Shown one piece after another: positions 23,384 to 36,149 of a DNA stretch of 64,000 nucleotides. The notes below the pieces were generated by a model. It was given only the letters and a program-made list of their open reading frames with translations, ran no database searches and had not been told where the DNA came from. Source of the stretch: Datisca glomerata (Eukaryota; Streptophyta; Magnoliopsida; Cucurbitales; Datiscaceae); assembly GCA_003255025.1 (NCBI GenBank), contig QANY01011455.1, positions 824,908 to 888,907 on the forward strand. Direction: 5' to 3'. Both the position numbers and the translations under genes were made by a program. Each line of letters opens with the position of its first letter. The first letter of the stretch is position 1.

Positions 23384-24453
23384 GGAGATAGAGAGAGAGA
23401 TAGAGGGAGAGAGAAAGGAAGAAAGAGAGAGAGATGGATATGAGGGACAGAGAGATAGAGGTAGAGAGAGCTAGAGAGAGAAAGAGAGAGGGAGAGAGAA
23501 AGAAAGAGGCAGACATAGGTGGAGATGAGGGAGAGAGAGATAGAGGAGAAGAGACATATAGAGAGAAAGAGAGAGAGATAGAGGGAGAGAGAAAGAAAGA
23601 AAGAGAGAGAGATGGATATGAGGGACAAAGAGATAGAGGTAGAGAGAGCTAGAGAGAGAAAGAGAGAGGGAGAGAGAAAGAAAGAGGCAGACATAGGTGG
23701 AGATGAGGGAGAGAGAGATAGAGGAGAAGAGACATATAGAGAGAAAGAGAGAGAGATAGAGTGAGAGAGAGTGTGTGTGTGTCTAAGAGAGAGAGATAGA
23801 AAGTGCACGAGTGTGTGTGTGTGAGAGAGAGAGAGAGATAGAGAGAGGTAGAGAAAGAGATCGAGTGAGAGAAAGAGAGAGAGTACGAGAGAGAGAGTGA
23901 GAGAGTGTGAGAAAGAGAGAGACAAGGAGACAGGCAGAGAGAGAAAGAGAGGGTGTGTGTGAGAGAGAGATAGAGACAAAGAGGGAGAGTGAGAGAAAGA
24001 GAGAGAGTGCGAGAGAGAGAGCGAGAGAGAGAGCGAGAGAGAGTGAGAGAGAGAGAGATAGAGAGGGTGAGTGAGAGAGATACATAGAGATTGATGGAGA
24101 TGAGGGAGAGAGAGATATAGGTAGAGAGAGAAAAAGAGAGAAAGAAGAGAGTGAGAGAGAGAACGAGAAAGAGAGAGAAAGATTGAGAAAAATAGAGATA
24201 GATAGATAGATAGAGAGAGAAGAGCGAGAGAAAGAGAGAGAGAGGGAGCAAGCGACAAAGAGAGAGACAGAGAGAAAGAAAGTGAGAGAGCGAGAGAGAA
24301 AAACTACGTGTGCGTGCGTATGTGTGTGTGTCTGTGTGTGCAGCTGAGAGAGAGCCCGTGTGTGTGTGTGTGTGTGTGTAGGAGAAAGAGAGTGATAGAA
24401 AGAGAGCGTGTGTATATATGTTTGAGATAGAGAGCGAGAGATAGTGCACGGGT

Positions 24454-24490
<37 letters not shown>

Positions 24491-24665
24491 TGTGAAAGAG
24501 ATAGAGAGAGTGAGAGAGAGAAAGTGCATGTGTGTGTGCACGCACCAGAGAGAGAGAAAGAGATTGAGAGAGAGAGAGAGAGAGCGGGTGTGGGTGTTTG
24601 TGTGTGAGAGAGAGAGAGAGAGAGAGAAAGTGTTGGTGTGGGTGTTTGTGTGAGAGAAAGAGAGA
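22835..24665. repeat. Zone 1 higher-order unit 1 (about 1.83 kb)
   Basis: Ordered markers: CAGACAGACAGAG-like words near 22933, GAAACACACACATAGAG at 23189, GAAACAGACATAAAG at about 23298, GATGGATATGAGGGAC at 23433, GAAAGTGCACGAGTGTGTG near 23799, GATACATAGAGATTGATGG near 24078, AGCAAGCGACAAAG at about 24247, and CTACGTGTGCGTGCG at 24304 opening a GT-rich block. It contains an extra 178-bp duplication (23433-23788). Confidence 0.85.
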
Positions 24666-24680
24666 GTGTGTGTGGGAGAG
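24303..24680. repeat. GT-rich block of unit 1
   Basis: Alternating TG runs interspersed with GA runs; the longest TG run (about 15 repeats) is at about 24459-24489. Alternating purine-pyrimidine tracts of this length can adopt Z-DNA, and here they sit inside a homopurine context. Confidence 0.85.
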
Positions 24681-26616
24681 AGTGAGTGAGTGGGAGAGAG
24701 TGAGTGGGAGAGAGTGAGTGGGAGAGAGTGAGTGGGAGAGAGAGAGAGAGAAGAGAGAGAGTGTGTGAGTGGGAGAGAGAGTGTACGAGAGAGAAGAGAG
24801 AGACAGAGAAAGAGAGACAGAGAGAGACAGACAGACAGAGAGAGACAGACAGAGAGCAAGAGTGAGAGAAAGAGAGAGAGGGAAATAGAAATATAGAGAG
24901 AGAGAGATAAAGAGTGAGTGAGAGAGAGAGCGAGAGAGAGATAGACAGATAGACGTATAGAGAGAGAGATGGAGTGAGAGAGAGAGAGAGATGGAGTGAG
25001 AGAGGGAGAGAGAGATGGAGATGAGGGAGAGAGAGATAGAGGGAGAGACATAGAGGGAGAGGGAGAGTGAGAAACACACACATAGAGAGAGAGAGTATGT
25101 GTGTGTGTGTGAGTGAGAGTGAGAGAGAGACAGAGAGAGAATGATAAAGAGGGAGAGATAGATGGAGATGAGGAGAGAGAGATAGAGGGAGAGAGAGGGA
25201 AAGAAACAGACATAAAGATAGAGAGATAAAGTGGGAAAGAGAGAGGGAGGGAGTGTGTGAAAGAGAGAGAGAGAAAGAGAGAGAGAGAGGGAGATAGAGA
25301 GAGATAGAAGGAGAGTGAAAGAAAGAAAGAGAGAGAGATGGATATGAGGGACAGAGAGATAGAGGTAGAGAGCTAGAGAGAGAAAGATAGAGGGAGAGAG
25401 ATAGAAAGAGGCAGACATAGATGGAGATGAGGGAGAGAGAGATAGAGGAGGAGAGACGTATAGATAGAAAGAGAGAGAAAGTGAGAGAGAGTGTGTGTGT
25501 GTGTGTGTAAGAGAGAGAGATAGAAAGTGCATGAGTGTGTTTGTGTGTGTGTGAGAGAGAGAGTGGGTGTGTGTGTGTGTGTGAGAGATATAGAGAGAGA
25601 TAGGGAAAGAGATCGAGTGAGAGAAAGAGAGAGAGTGCGAGAGAAAGAGTGAGAGAGAGTGAGAAAGAGAGAGAGACAGGGAGACAAGGAGAGAGAGAAA
25701 GAGGAGTAGGTGTGTGTGTGAGAGAGAGATAGAGAGAGAGAGAGAGTGAGATAAAGAGAGAGAATGGGAGAGAGAGCGAGAGAGAGTGAGAGATAGAAAG
25801 ATAGAGAGAGAGTGAGTGAGAGAGATACATAGAGACTGATGGAGATGAGGGAGAGAGAGATATAGGTAGAGAGAGAAAAAGAGAGAAAGAAAGAGAGTGA
25901 GAGAGAGAGCGAGAAAGAGAGAGAAAGATTGAGAAAAATAGAGATAGAGAGAGAAGACCGAGAGAAAGAGAGAGAGAGAGAGAGGGAGCGAGCGACAAAG
26001 AGAGAGACAAAGAGAAAAAAAATGAGAGAGCGAGAGAGAGAAACTACGTGTGCGTGTGTGTGTGTGTGTGTAGCTGAGAGAGAGAGCCCGTGTGTGTGTG
26101 TGTGTGCATGAGAGAGAGAGAGATAAAACGAGAGCGTGTGTATATATGTTTGATATAGAGAGAGAGAGAGGTAGTGAACGGGTATGTGTGTGTGTGTGTG
26201 TTTGTGTCCGTGAAAGAGATAGAGAGAGCGAGAGAGAGAAAGTCGTGTGTGTGTGCGCGCACACTAGAGAGAGATAAAGAGATTGAGAGAGAGAGAGTGT
26301 GGGTATGGGTGTTTTTGTGTGTGAGAGAGAGAGAAAGTGTGGGTGTGGGTGTTCGTGTGAGAGAAAGAGAGAGAGTGTGTGGGGGTGTGTGTGTGTGTGT
26401 GAGGGAGGGAGGGAGAGAGAGTGTGTGCGTGTATATTTGAGATAAAGAGAGAGTGTGTGTGTGTGTGTGTGTGTGTGTTTGTTTGTGAGAGAGAGACAGA
26501 GAGAAAGAGAGAGAGTGAGAGAGAGAGGGGAGAGAGAGACAGAGAGAGAGAGATAAAGACAGAGACAGAGAAAGAGAGAGGGGGAAAGAGAAATATGGAG
26601 AGAGGGAGAGATAGAT
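24666..26616. repeat. Zone 1 higher-order unit 2 (about 1.95 kb)
   Basis: The same ordered markers return: GAAACACACACATAGAG at 25071, GAAACAGACATAAAG near 25204, GATGGATATGAGGGAC near 25338, GATACATAGAGACTGATGG near 25823, CTACGTGTGCGTG near 26044. Offsets to unit 3 are 1.89-1.91 kb for each marker. Confidence 0.85.
26043..26485. repeat. GT-rich block of unit 2
   Basis: Same organisation as in unit 1: several TG runs between GA runs, including GTGTGTGCGCGCACAC near 26250, a short self-complementary word. Confidence 0.85.
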
Positions 26617-26623
26617 AGATAAC

Positions 26624-26655
<32 letters not shown>

Positions 26656-28091
26656 TGGGAGAGAGTGAGTGGGAGAGAGAGTGTACGAGAGAGAAGAGAG
26701 AGACAGAGAAAGAGAGACAGAGAGAGACAGACAGACAGAGAGAGACAGACAGAGAGGGAGAGTGAGAGAAAGAGAGAGAGGGAAATAGAAATATGGAGAG
26801 AGACAGAGATAGAGAGCGAGTGAGAGAGAGCGAGAGAGAGATAGACATATAGACGTATAGAGAGAGATGGAGTGAGGGAGGGAGAGAGATGGAGTGAGAG
26901 AGGGAGAGAGAGATAGAGATGAGGGAGAGAGAGAGATAGAGGGAGAGACATAGAGGGAGAGGGAGAGTGAGAAACACACACACACATAGAGAGAGAGAGA
27001 GATAGAGTATGTGTGTGTGTGTGAGTGAGAGTGAGAGAGAGACAGAGAGAGAATGATAAAGAGGGAGAGATAGATGGAGATGAAGAGAGAGAGATAGAGG
27101 GAGAGAGAGGGAAAGAAACAGACATAAAGATAGAGAGATAAAGTGGGAAAGAGAGAGGGAGCGAGAGTGAGAAAGAGAGAGAGAGAGGGAGATAGAGAGA
27201 GAGATAGAAGGAGGGTGAATGAAAGAAAGAGGGAGAGATGGATATGAGGGACAGAGAGATAGAGGTAGAGAGAGCTAGAGAGAGAAAGATAGAAGGAGAG
27301 AGAAAGAAAGAGGCAGACATAGATGGAGATGAGGGAGAGAGAGATAGAGGAGGAGAGACGTATAGAGAGAAAGAGAGAGAGAAACTGAGAGAGAGTGTGT
27401 GTGTGTGTGTGTCTAAGAGAGAGAGATAGAAAGTGCATGAGTGTGTTTGTGTGTGTGAGAGAGAGAGTGGGTGTTTGTGAGAGAGAGAGAGAGATAGGGA
27501 AAGAGATCGAGTGAGAGAAAGAGAGAGAGTGCGAGAGAAAGAGCGAGAGAGAGTGGGAAAGAGAGAGAGACAGGGAGACGGGCAGAGAGAGAAAGAGTAG
27601 GTGTGTGTGTGAGAGAGAGATAGAGAGAGAGGGTGAGATAAAGAGAGAGAATGCGAGAGAGAGAGGGAGAGAGAGTGAGAGATAGAGAGATAGAGAGAGA
27701 GTGAGTGAGAGAGATACATAGAGACTGATGGAGATGAGGGAGAGAGATATAGGTAGAGAGAGAAAAAGTGAGAAAGAAAGAAAGTGAGAGAGAGAGAGCG
27801 AGAAAGAGAAAGAAAGATTGAGAAAAATAGAGATAGAGAGATAGATAGAGAGAGAAGACCGAGAGAAAGAGAGAGAGAGAGAGAGGGAGCGAGCGACAAA
27901 GAGAGAGACAAAGAGAAAAAAAATGAGAAAGCGAGAGAGAGAAACTACGTGTGCGTGCGTGCGTGCGTGTGTGTGTAGCTGAGAGAGAAAGCCCGTGTGT
28001 GTGTGTTTGTTTTTGTGTGTGTGTGTGCATGGGAGAGAGAGATAAAACGAGAGCATGTGTATATATGTTTGAGATAGAGAGAGAGGTAGTG

Positions 28092-28126
<35 letters not shown>

Positions 28127-28531
28127 ATGTCCATGAAAGAGATAGAGAGAGCGAGAGAGAGAAAGTCGTGTGTTTGTGCGCGCACACCAGAGAGAGAAAG
28201 AGATTGAGAGAGAGAGAGTGCGGGTATGGGTGTTTGTGTGTGAGAGAGAGAGAGAGAGAAAGTGTGGGTGTGGGTGATCGTGTGAGAGAAAGAGAGAGAG
28301 TGTGTGTTAGGGTGTGTGTGTGTGTGTGAGGGAGGGAGGGAGAGAGAGTGTGTGCGTGTATATTTGAGATAAAGAGAGAGAGGGTGTGTGTGTGTGTGTG
28401 TGTTTGTTTGTGAGAGAGAGACAGAGAGAAAGAGAGAGAGTGAGAGAGAGAGGGGGGAGAGAGAGACAAAGAGAGAGATAGAGACAGAGACAGAGAAAGA
28501 GAGAGGGAAAGAGAAATATGGAGAGAGGGAG
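26617..28531. repeat. Zone 1 higher-order unit 3 (about 1.91 kb)
   Basis: Opens with GATAGATAGATAACGAG, as unit 1 does near 22828, and repeats the marker series to CTACGTGTGCGTGCG near 27945 and a GT block to about 28420. A fourth unit starts at 28532 but switches to zone 2 repeats after about 190 bp. Confidence 0.85.
27946..28420. repeat. GT-rich block of unit 3
   Basis: TG runs again between GA runs; the longest is about 28095-28124. Confidence 0.85.
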
Positions 28532-29125
28532 AGATAGATTGATAACAAGAGAGAGGGAAGAGAGAGAGAGTGAGTGGGAGAGAGTGAGTGGGAGAGAGAG
28601 TGTACGAGAGAGACAGAGAAAGAGAGACACAGAGAGACAGACAGATAGAGAGAGACAGACAGAGAGCGAGAGTGAGAGAAAGAGAGAGAGGGAAATAGAA
28701 ATATGGAGAGAGAGAGAGATGGCGACAGAGATGAGGGAGAGAGAGATAAAGGGAAATGGAGAGTGGGAGGGTGAGAGATAGAGATAGATAGAGAGAGAGG
28801 GAGAAAGAGAGAAAAAGGGAGAGAGAGGGAGAGAGAGGGAGATAGAAGGATGGAGATAGAGGGAGAGAGAGGGAGAGAGAAGGAGAGAGAAGGAGAGAGA
28901 TAGGGGGAGGGAAAGGGCGAAGGAGGGAGCGGGAGGGGGAGGTAGAGATAGTGAGTGAGAAAGAGAGAGAGGGAGAAAAATAAATAAAAAGAAAGAGAGA
29001 GGGTGATAAAGAGAGAGATGATAAAGAGAGAGAGAGAGAGCATGAGAGAGAGGGGGAGGGAGGGAGGGAGAAATAGAGTGGGGAGAGAGAGAGAGAGAGT
29101 GAGCGAGAGAGTGAGATAGGGAGGT

Positions 29126-29156
<31 letters not shown>

Positions 29157-30420
29157 TGGCGACGGAGATGAGGAAAAGAGATAAAGGGAAACAGAGAGCG
29201 GGAGGGAGAGAGATAGAGATATATAGAGAGAGGGAGAAAGAGAGAAGGGGGAGGGAGGGAGGGAGAGGGATGGCGATAGAGGGAGAGCGAGAAGGAGAGA
29301 GAATGAGAGAGAGATAGAGGGAGGGAGATGGTGAAAGAGGGAGCGGGTGGGGGAGGGAGAGATAGTGAGTGAGAGCGAGAGAGAGAGAGAGAGAGGGAGA
29401 GAGAGGGAGAAAGAGAAATAGAAAGAAAGAAAGAGGGTGGACAGAGATAGAGATAAAGGGAGAGGTAGAGGGAGATAGAAAATGGTGAGAGAGAGAGTGA
29501 TAGTGAGAGAGAGATGGCGATGAAGATGAGGGAGGAGAGATAGAGGGAAATGGAGAGTGGAAGAGAGAGAGTTAGAGATAGATAGATAGAGAGGGGGGAG
29601 GGATAAATAGAGAAAAAGAAAGAGAGAGAGGGAGAGAGAGAAAGAGGGGGAGGGAAGAGGAGGGAGGGAGAGAGAGGGGGAGGGAAGAAGAGGGAGGGAG
29701 AGAGAGGGAGAGAGGGAGAAGGAAAGGGAGAGGGAACGAGAGAGTGAAGGAAGGAGAGAGAGATAAGACAGAGATAGAAAGGGAGAGAAAGGGAGATGAG
29801 AGAGAGTTAGAGACAGAGAGAGAGAAAAAAAGAGAGAGGAGGGGAGAGAGAGGTAGTGGGTGAGGGAGAGTGAGTGAGATAGGGAGAGAGAAAGAATGGG
29901 AGAAAGATAAAGAGAGAGAGATGGGGATAGAGATGAGGGAGAGAGAGATAAAGTGAAATAGAGAGCGGGAGGGTGAGAGATAGAGATAGATAGAGAAAGA
30001 GAGGGAGAAAGAAAGAAAAAGAAAGAGAGAGAGGGAGAGAGAGAGAGAGGGAGGGAGGGAGAGGGATGGAGATACACGGAGAGAGGAGAGCAAGAGCCAG
30101 AGAGATAGATAAATAAAGAGAGAGAGAGAGAGGAGGGGAGCGAGAGAGAGAAAGAGAGAGAGAGAGGGAGGGAGGGAGTGAGAGTGAGAAAGAGACAGAA
30201 GAAGAGAGAGGGGGAGAGAAAGAGGGAAAGGAAGGAGTGGGAGAGACAGAGATCTAGAGATAACGAGAAAGTGGGAGCGATAGAGACGACATAGAGAGAG
30301 AATGTGTGCGAGAGAGAGAGGAGGGAGGGAGGGAGAGAGAGAGGGAGGGGGTGAGAGAGAGAAGGAGGGGGTGAAAGAGAGAGAGTGAGAGAGAGTGAGA
30401 TAGGGAGAGAGAGGGGGGAG

Positions 30421-30926
30421 GGATAAAGAAGAGAAAAAGAAAGAGAGAGAGGGAGAGAGAGAGAGGGGGAGGGAAGAAGAGGGAGGGAGAGAGAGGGGGA
30501 GGGAAGAAGAGGGAGGGAGAGAGGGAGAAGGAAAGGGTGAGGGAAGGAGAGAGAGATAGGATAGAGATAGAAAGGGAGAGAAAGGGAGATGAGAGAGAGT
30601 TAGAGACAGAGAGAGAAAGAAAGAGAGAGGAGGGGAGAGAGAGGTAGGGGGTGAGGGAGAGTGAGTGAGATAGGGAGAGAGAAAGAAGGAGAGAAAGATA
30701 AAGAGAGAGAGATGAGGACAGAGATGAGGGAGAGAGATAAAGTGAAATAGAGAGCGGGAGGGTGAGAGATAGAGATAGATAGAGAAAGAGAGGGAGAAAG
30801 AGAGAAAAAGAAAGAGAGAGAGGGAGAGAGGGAGAGAGAGGGAGGGAGGGAGAGGGATGGAGATACACGGAGAGAGGAGAGCAAGAGCCAGAGAGATAGA
30901 TAAATAAAGAGAGAGAGAGAGAGGAG

Positions 30927-30977
<51 letters not shown>

Positions 30978-32221
30978 TGAGAGCGAGAAAGAGACAAAAG
31001 AAGAGAGAGGGGGAGAGAAAGAGGGAAAAGGAAGGAGTGCGAGAGAGAGATCTAGAGATAACGAGAAAGTGGGAGCGATAGAGACGACATAGAGAGAGAG
31101 AGAGTGTGAGAGAGAGAGGAGGGAGGGAGGGAGAGAGAGGGAGGGGGTGAGAGAGAGAAGGAGGGGGTGAGGGAGAGAGAGTGAGAGAGAGTGAGATAGG
31201 GAGAGAGAGAGAGGGAGTGATGGAGATGAGGGAGAGCGAAATAGATAGATATAGAGAAAGATAGAGTGAGATAAAGATAGATAGATAGAGAGAGAGAGAG
31301 CGAGAGAGAGGGAGTGAGAGTAACACACAGAGAGAGGGAGATACAGTGTGTGTAATAGAGAGAGGTGAGAGAGAGAGTGAGAGAGAGATAGAAAGGGAGA
31401 GATAGGTAGATAAAAAGAAAAGAGATAAGTGTAAAGGGAGAGGTAGAGAGTGGGAGAAAGATAGAGATAGAAAGAGGTGAGAGAGAGATTGAGAGAGAGG
31501 GAGAGACAGAGAGAAAGAGAGCTATAAGGAGAGAGAAAGTAAAGAGAGAGAAAAAGGGAGAGGTAGAGAGAGGGAGAAAGAGAGAGATAAAAAGAGGTGA
31601 GAGAGTGTTGAGAGAGAGAGAGAGAGAAGGAGAGAGAGATAGAGGGAGGGAGAGCGAGAAGGAGAGACAGATAGAGTGTGGGAGAGGGAGAAGGAGAGAG
31701 AGGGAGGGAGATCGAGGGATAGTGAGTGAGTGAGAGCGAGAGAGAGAGAGAGGAAGGGAGAAAGAGGGAGAAAGTGAGATAGAAAGAGAGAGGGAGAGGT
31801 AGAAAGAGAGATAGAGATAAAGGGAGAGGTAGAGAGAGTGAGATAGGGAGAGATAGAAAGAGGTGAGAGAGTGAGAGCGAGAGAGAGAGAGAGAGAGATG
31901 GCGATGAAGACGAGGGAGAGAGATAGAGGGAAATAGAGAGTGGAAGAGAGAGAGGGGGGATGGGAAAAGAGAGAAAAAGAAGGAGAGAGAGGGTGAGAGA
32001 GGGAGAGAGGGATAGGGAGAGGGAGAGAGAAGGAGATAGAGGGAGACAGAGATAGGATAGAGATAGAAAGAGAGAGAAAGGGAGAGAGGGGGAAGAGAGA
32101 GGGAGAGGAAGAGGTAGAGGGAGAAAAGGGGAGGGAGAGGCAGAGTGAGTGAGAGAGAGGGAGAGATGGAGATGAGAGAGAGAGTGCGAGAGAGAGAGTG
32201 CGAGAGAGAGAGAGCGGGGGA
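30421..32221. repeat. Zone 2 long duplicate, copy A
   Basis: Matches 33180-34981. In its right part (about 31140-32221) I read the two copies as identical at a constant offset of 2758 bp; in the left part the offset drifts through small GA-length differences. Confidence 0.85.
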
Positions 32222-33179
32222 GAGGGAGGGGGGAGGGAGGGAGAGAGAGTGTGAGAGAGAGAGTGAGATAGGGAGAGAGAGAGATGGCGACAAAGATGAG
32301 GGAGAGAGAGTGAGATAGGGAGAGAGAGAGAGAGAGATGGCGACAGAGATGAGGGAGAGAGATAAAGGAAAATGGAGAGTGGGAGGGAGAGAGATAGAGA
32401 TAGATAGAGAGAGGGAGAAAGAGAGAAAAAGAAAGAGACAGAGGGAGAGAGAGGGAGGGAGAAGGATGGAGATAGAGGGAGAGAGAGGGAGAGAGATAGA
32501 GGGAGGGAGAGGGCGAAGGAGGGAGCGGGAGGGGGAGGTTGAGATAGTGAGTGAGAAAGAGAGAGAGAGGGAGGGAGTGAGAGGGAGAAAAATAAATAAA
32601 AACAAAGAGAGAGGGTGATAAAGAGAGAGAGGATAAAGAGAGAGAGAGAGAGCATGAGAGAGAGGGGGAGGGAGGGAGGGAGAAAGAGAGTGGGGAGAGA
32701 GAGTGAGCGAGAGAGTGAGATAGGGAGGTAGAGAGAGAGAGAGAGAGAGAGATGGCGACGGAGATGAGGAAAAGAGATAAAGGGAAATAGAGAGCGGGAG
32801 GGAGAGAGATAGACATAGATAGAGAGAGGGAGAACGAGAGAAAAAGAAAGAGAGAGGGACAGAGGGACAGAGGGAGGGAGGGAGAGGGATGGCGATAAAG
32901 GGAGAGAGAGAAGGAGAGAGAAGGAGAGAGAGATAGAGTGAGGGAGAGGGTGAAAAAGGGAGCGGGTGGGGGAGGGAGAGATAGTGAGTGAGAGCGAGAG
33001 AGAGAGAGAGGGAGAAAGAGAAATAGAAAGAGAGAAAGAGGGTGATACGGAGATAGAGAGAGATAGAAAATGGTGAGAGAGAGTGAGAGTGAGAGAGAGA
33101 GATGGCGATGACTATGAGGGAGGAGAGATAAAGGGAAATGGAGAGTGGAAGAGAGAGAGTTAGAGATAGATAGATAGAG

Positions 33180-33692
33180 AGAGGGGGGAGGGATAAAGAA
33201 GAGAAAAAGAAAGAGAGAGAGGGAGAGAGAGAAAGAGGGGGAGGGAAGAAGAGGGAGGGAGAGAGGGAGAGAGGGAGAAGGAAAGGGAGAGGGAAGGAGA
33301 GAGAGATAGGATAGAGATAGAAAGGGAGAGAAAGGGAGATGAGAGAGAGTTAGAGACAGAGAGAGAGAAAGAAAGAAAGAGGAGGGGAGAGAGAGGTAGG
33401 GGGTGAGGGAGAGTGAGTGAGATAGGGAGAGAGAAAGAAGGAGAGAAAGATAAAGAGAGAGAGATGAGGACAGAGATGAGGGAGAGAGATAAAGTGAAAT
33501 AGAGAGCGGGAGGGTGAGAGATAGAGATAGATAGAGAAAGAGAGGGAGAAAGAGAGAAAAAGAAAGAGAGAAAAAGAAAGAGAGAGAGGGAGAGAGGGAG
33601 AGAGAGGGAGGGAGGGAGAGGGATGGAGATACACGGAGAGAGGAGAGCAAGAGCCAGAGAGATAGATAAATAAAGAGAGAGAGAGAGAGGAG

Positions 33693-33734
<42 letters not shown>

Positions 33735-34981
33735 GAGTGAGAGCGAGAAAGAGACAAAAGAAGAGAGAGGGGGAGAGAAAGAGGGAAAAGGAAGGAGTGC
33801 GAGAGAGAGATCTAGAGATAACGAGAAAGTGGGAGCGATAGAGACGACATAGAGAGAGAGAGTGTGAGAGAGAGAGGAGGGAGGGAGGGAGAGAGAGGGA
33901 GGGGGTGAGAGAGAGAAGGAGGGGGTGAGGGAGAGAGAGTGAGAGAGAGTGAGATAGGGAGAGAGAGAGAGGGAGTGATGGAGATGAGGGAGAGCGAAAT
34001 AGATAGATATAGAGAAAGATAGAGTGAGATAAAGATAGATAGATAGAGAGAGAGAGAGCGAGAGAGAGGGAGTGAGAGTAACACACAGAGAGAGGGAGAT
34101 ACAGTGTGTGTAATAGAGAGAGGTGAGAGAGAGAGTGAGAGAGAGATAGAAAGGGAGAGATAGGTAGATAAAAAGAAAAGAGATAAGTGTAAAGGGAGAG
34201 GTAGAGAGTGGGAGAAAGATAGAGATAGAAAGAGGTGAGAGAGAGATTGAGAGAGAGGGAGAGACAGAGAGAAAGAGAGCTATAAGGAGAGAGAAAGTAA
34301 AGAGAGAGAAAAAGGGAGAGGTAGAGAGAGGGAGAAAGAGAGAGATAAAAAGAGGTGAGAGAGTGTTGAGAGAGAGAGAGAGAGAAGGAGAGAGAGATAG
34401 AGGGAGGGAGAGCGAGAAGGAGAGACAGATAGAGTGTGGGAGAGGGAGAAGGAGAGAGAGGGAGGGAGATCGAGGGATAGTGAGTGAGTGAGAGCGAGAG
34501 AGAGAGAGAGGAAGGGAGAAAGAGGGAGAAAGTGAGATAGAAAGAGAGAGGGAGAGGTAGAAAGAGAGATAGAGATAAAGGGAGAGGTAGAGAGAGTGAG
34601 ATAGGGAGAGATAGAAAGAGGTGAGAGAGTGAGAGCGAGAGAGAGAGAGAGAGAGATGGCGATGAAGACGAGGGAGAGAGATAGAGGGAAATAGAGAGTG
34701 GAAGAGAGAGAGGGGGGATGGGAAAAGAGAGAAAAAGAAGGAGAGAGAGGGTGAGAGAGGGAGAGAGGGATAGGGAGAGGGAGAGAGAAGGAGATAGAGG
34801 GAGACAGAGATAGGATAGAGATAGAAAGAGAGAGAAAGGGAGAGAGGGGGAAGAGAGAGGGAGAGGAAGAGGTAGAGGGAGAAAAGGGGAGGGAGAGGCA
34901 GAGTGAGTGAGAGAGAGGGAGAGATGGAGATGAGAGAGAGAGTGCGAGAGAGAGAGTGCGAGAGAGAGAGAGCGGGGGAGA
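33180..34981. repeat. Zone 2 long duplicate, copy B, ending at an ambiguous base
   Basis: Copy of 30421-32221. Identity stops exactly at the N at 34982, after AGCGGGGGAG. Beyond the N the sequence resumes as the region equivalent to about 31165 or 33923, that is about 1.06 kb back in the repeat. Confidence 0.85.
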
Positions 34982-34982
34982 N
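34982..34982. other. Single ambiguous base (N), likely assembly join
   Basis: The only N in the window. It lies at the point where copy B stops matching copy A and where a further copy starts, which is what a scaffold join or collapsed repeat would give. Confidence 0.9.
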
Positions 34983-35091
34983 GGTGAGGGAGAGAGAGTG
35001 AGAGAGAGTGAGATAGGGAGAGAGAGAGAGGGAGTGATGGAGATGAGGGAGAGTGAAATAGATAGATATAGAGAAAGATAGAGTGAGATAA

Positions 35092-35123
<32 letters not shown>

Positions 35124-36117
35124 TGAGAGAGAGGGAGTGAGAGTGACACAGAGAGAGAGAGATACAATGTGTGTGTGTGTGTAGTAGAGAGAGGTGAGAG
35201 AGAGAGATAGAAAGGGAGAGATAGGTAGATAAAGTAAGAGATAAAGGTAAAGGGAGAGGTAGAGAGTGGGAGAAAGATAGAGATAGAAAGAGGTGAGAGA
35301 GATATTGAGAGACAGGGAGAGACAGAGAGAAAGAGAGCTATAAGGAGAGAGAAAGTAAAGAGGGAGAAAAGGGAGAGGTAGAGAGAGGGAGAAAGAGAGA
35401 GATAAAAAGAGGTGAGAGAGTGTGTGAGAGAGAGAGAAGGAGAGAGAGATAGAGGGAGGGAGAGCGAGAAGGAGAGACATATAGAGTGTGGGAGAGGGAG
35501 AAGGAGAGAGAGGAAGGGAGATCGAGGGATAGTGAGTGAGTGAGAGCGAGAGAGAGAGAGAGAGGAAGGGAGAAAGTGGGAGAAAGAGGGATAGAAAGAG
35601 AGAGGGAGAGGCAGATAGAGAGATAGAGATAAAAAGAGAGGTAGAGAGAGTGAGATTGGGAGAGATAGAAAGAGGTGAGAGAGTGAGAGCGAGAGAGAGA
35701 GAGATGGAGAGAGGGATGTAGTGATTGATAGACAGATAGACGGGGGGACGGAAAAAGAGAGAAAAAGAAGGAGAGAGAGGTTGAGAGAGGGAGAGAGGGA
35801 CAGGGAGAGGGAGAGAGAAGGAGAGAGAGGGAGACAGAGATAGGATAGAGATAGAAAGAGAGAGAAAGGGAGAGAGGGATGTAGAGTGAGAGAGAGGGAG
35901 AGGAAGAGGTAGAGGGAGAAAGGGGGAGGGAGAGGCAGAGTGAGTGAGAGAGAGAGAGAGAGAGAGATGGAGATGAGTGAGAGAGTGCGAGAGAGAGAGA
36001 GAGAGAGATAGAGAGAGAGAGAGCAGAGATAGAGAGAGAGAGAGAGATGGCGAGAGAGAGAGAGAGAGGAGGGGGGAGGGAGGGAGAGAGAGTGTGAGAG
36101 AGAGAGTGAGATAGGGA

Positions 36118-36149
<32 letters not shown>

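Noticed and set aside
24299..28420. CRISPR-like regular repeats in the GT/GA blocks
   Set aside because: No fixed-length repeat with unique spacers; the pattern is dinucleotide runs, and the genome is eukaryotic.
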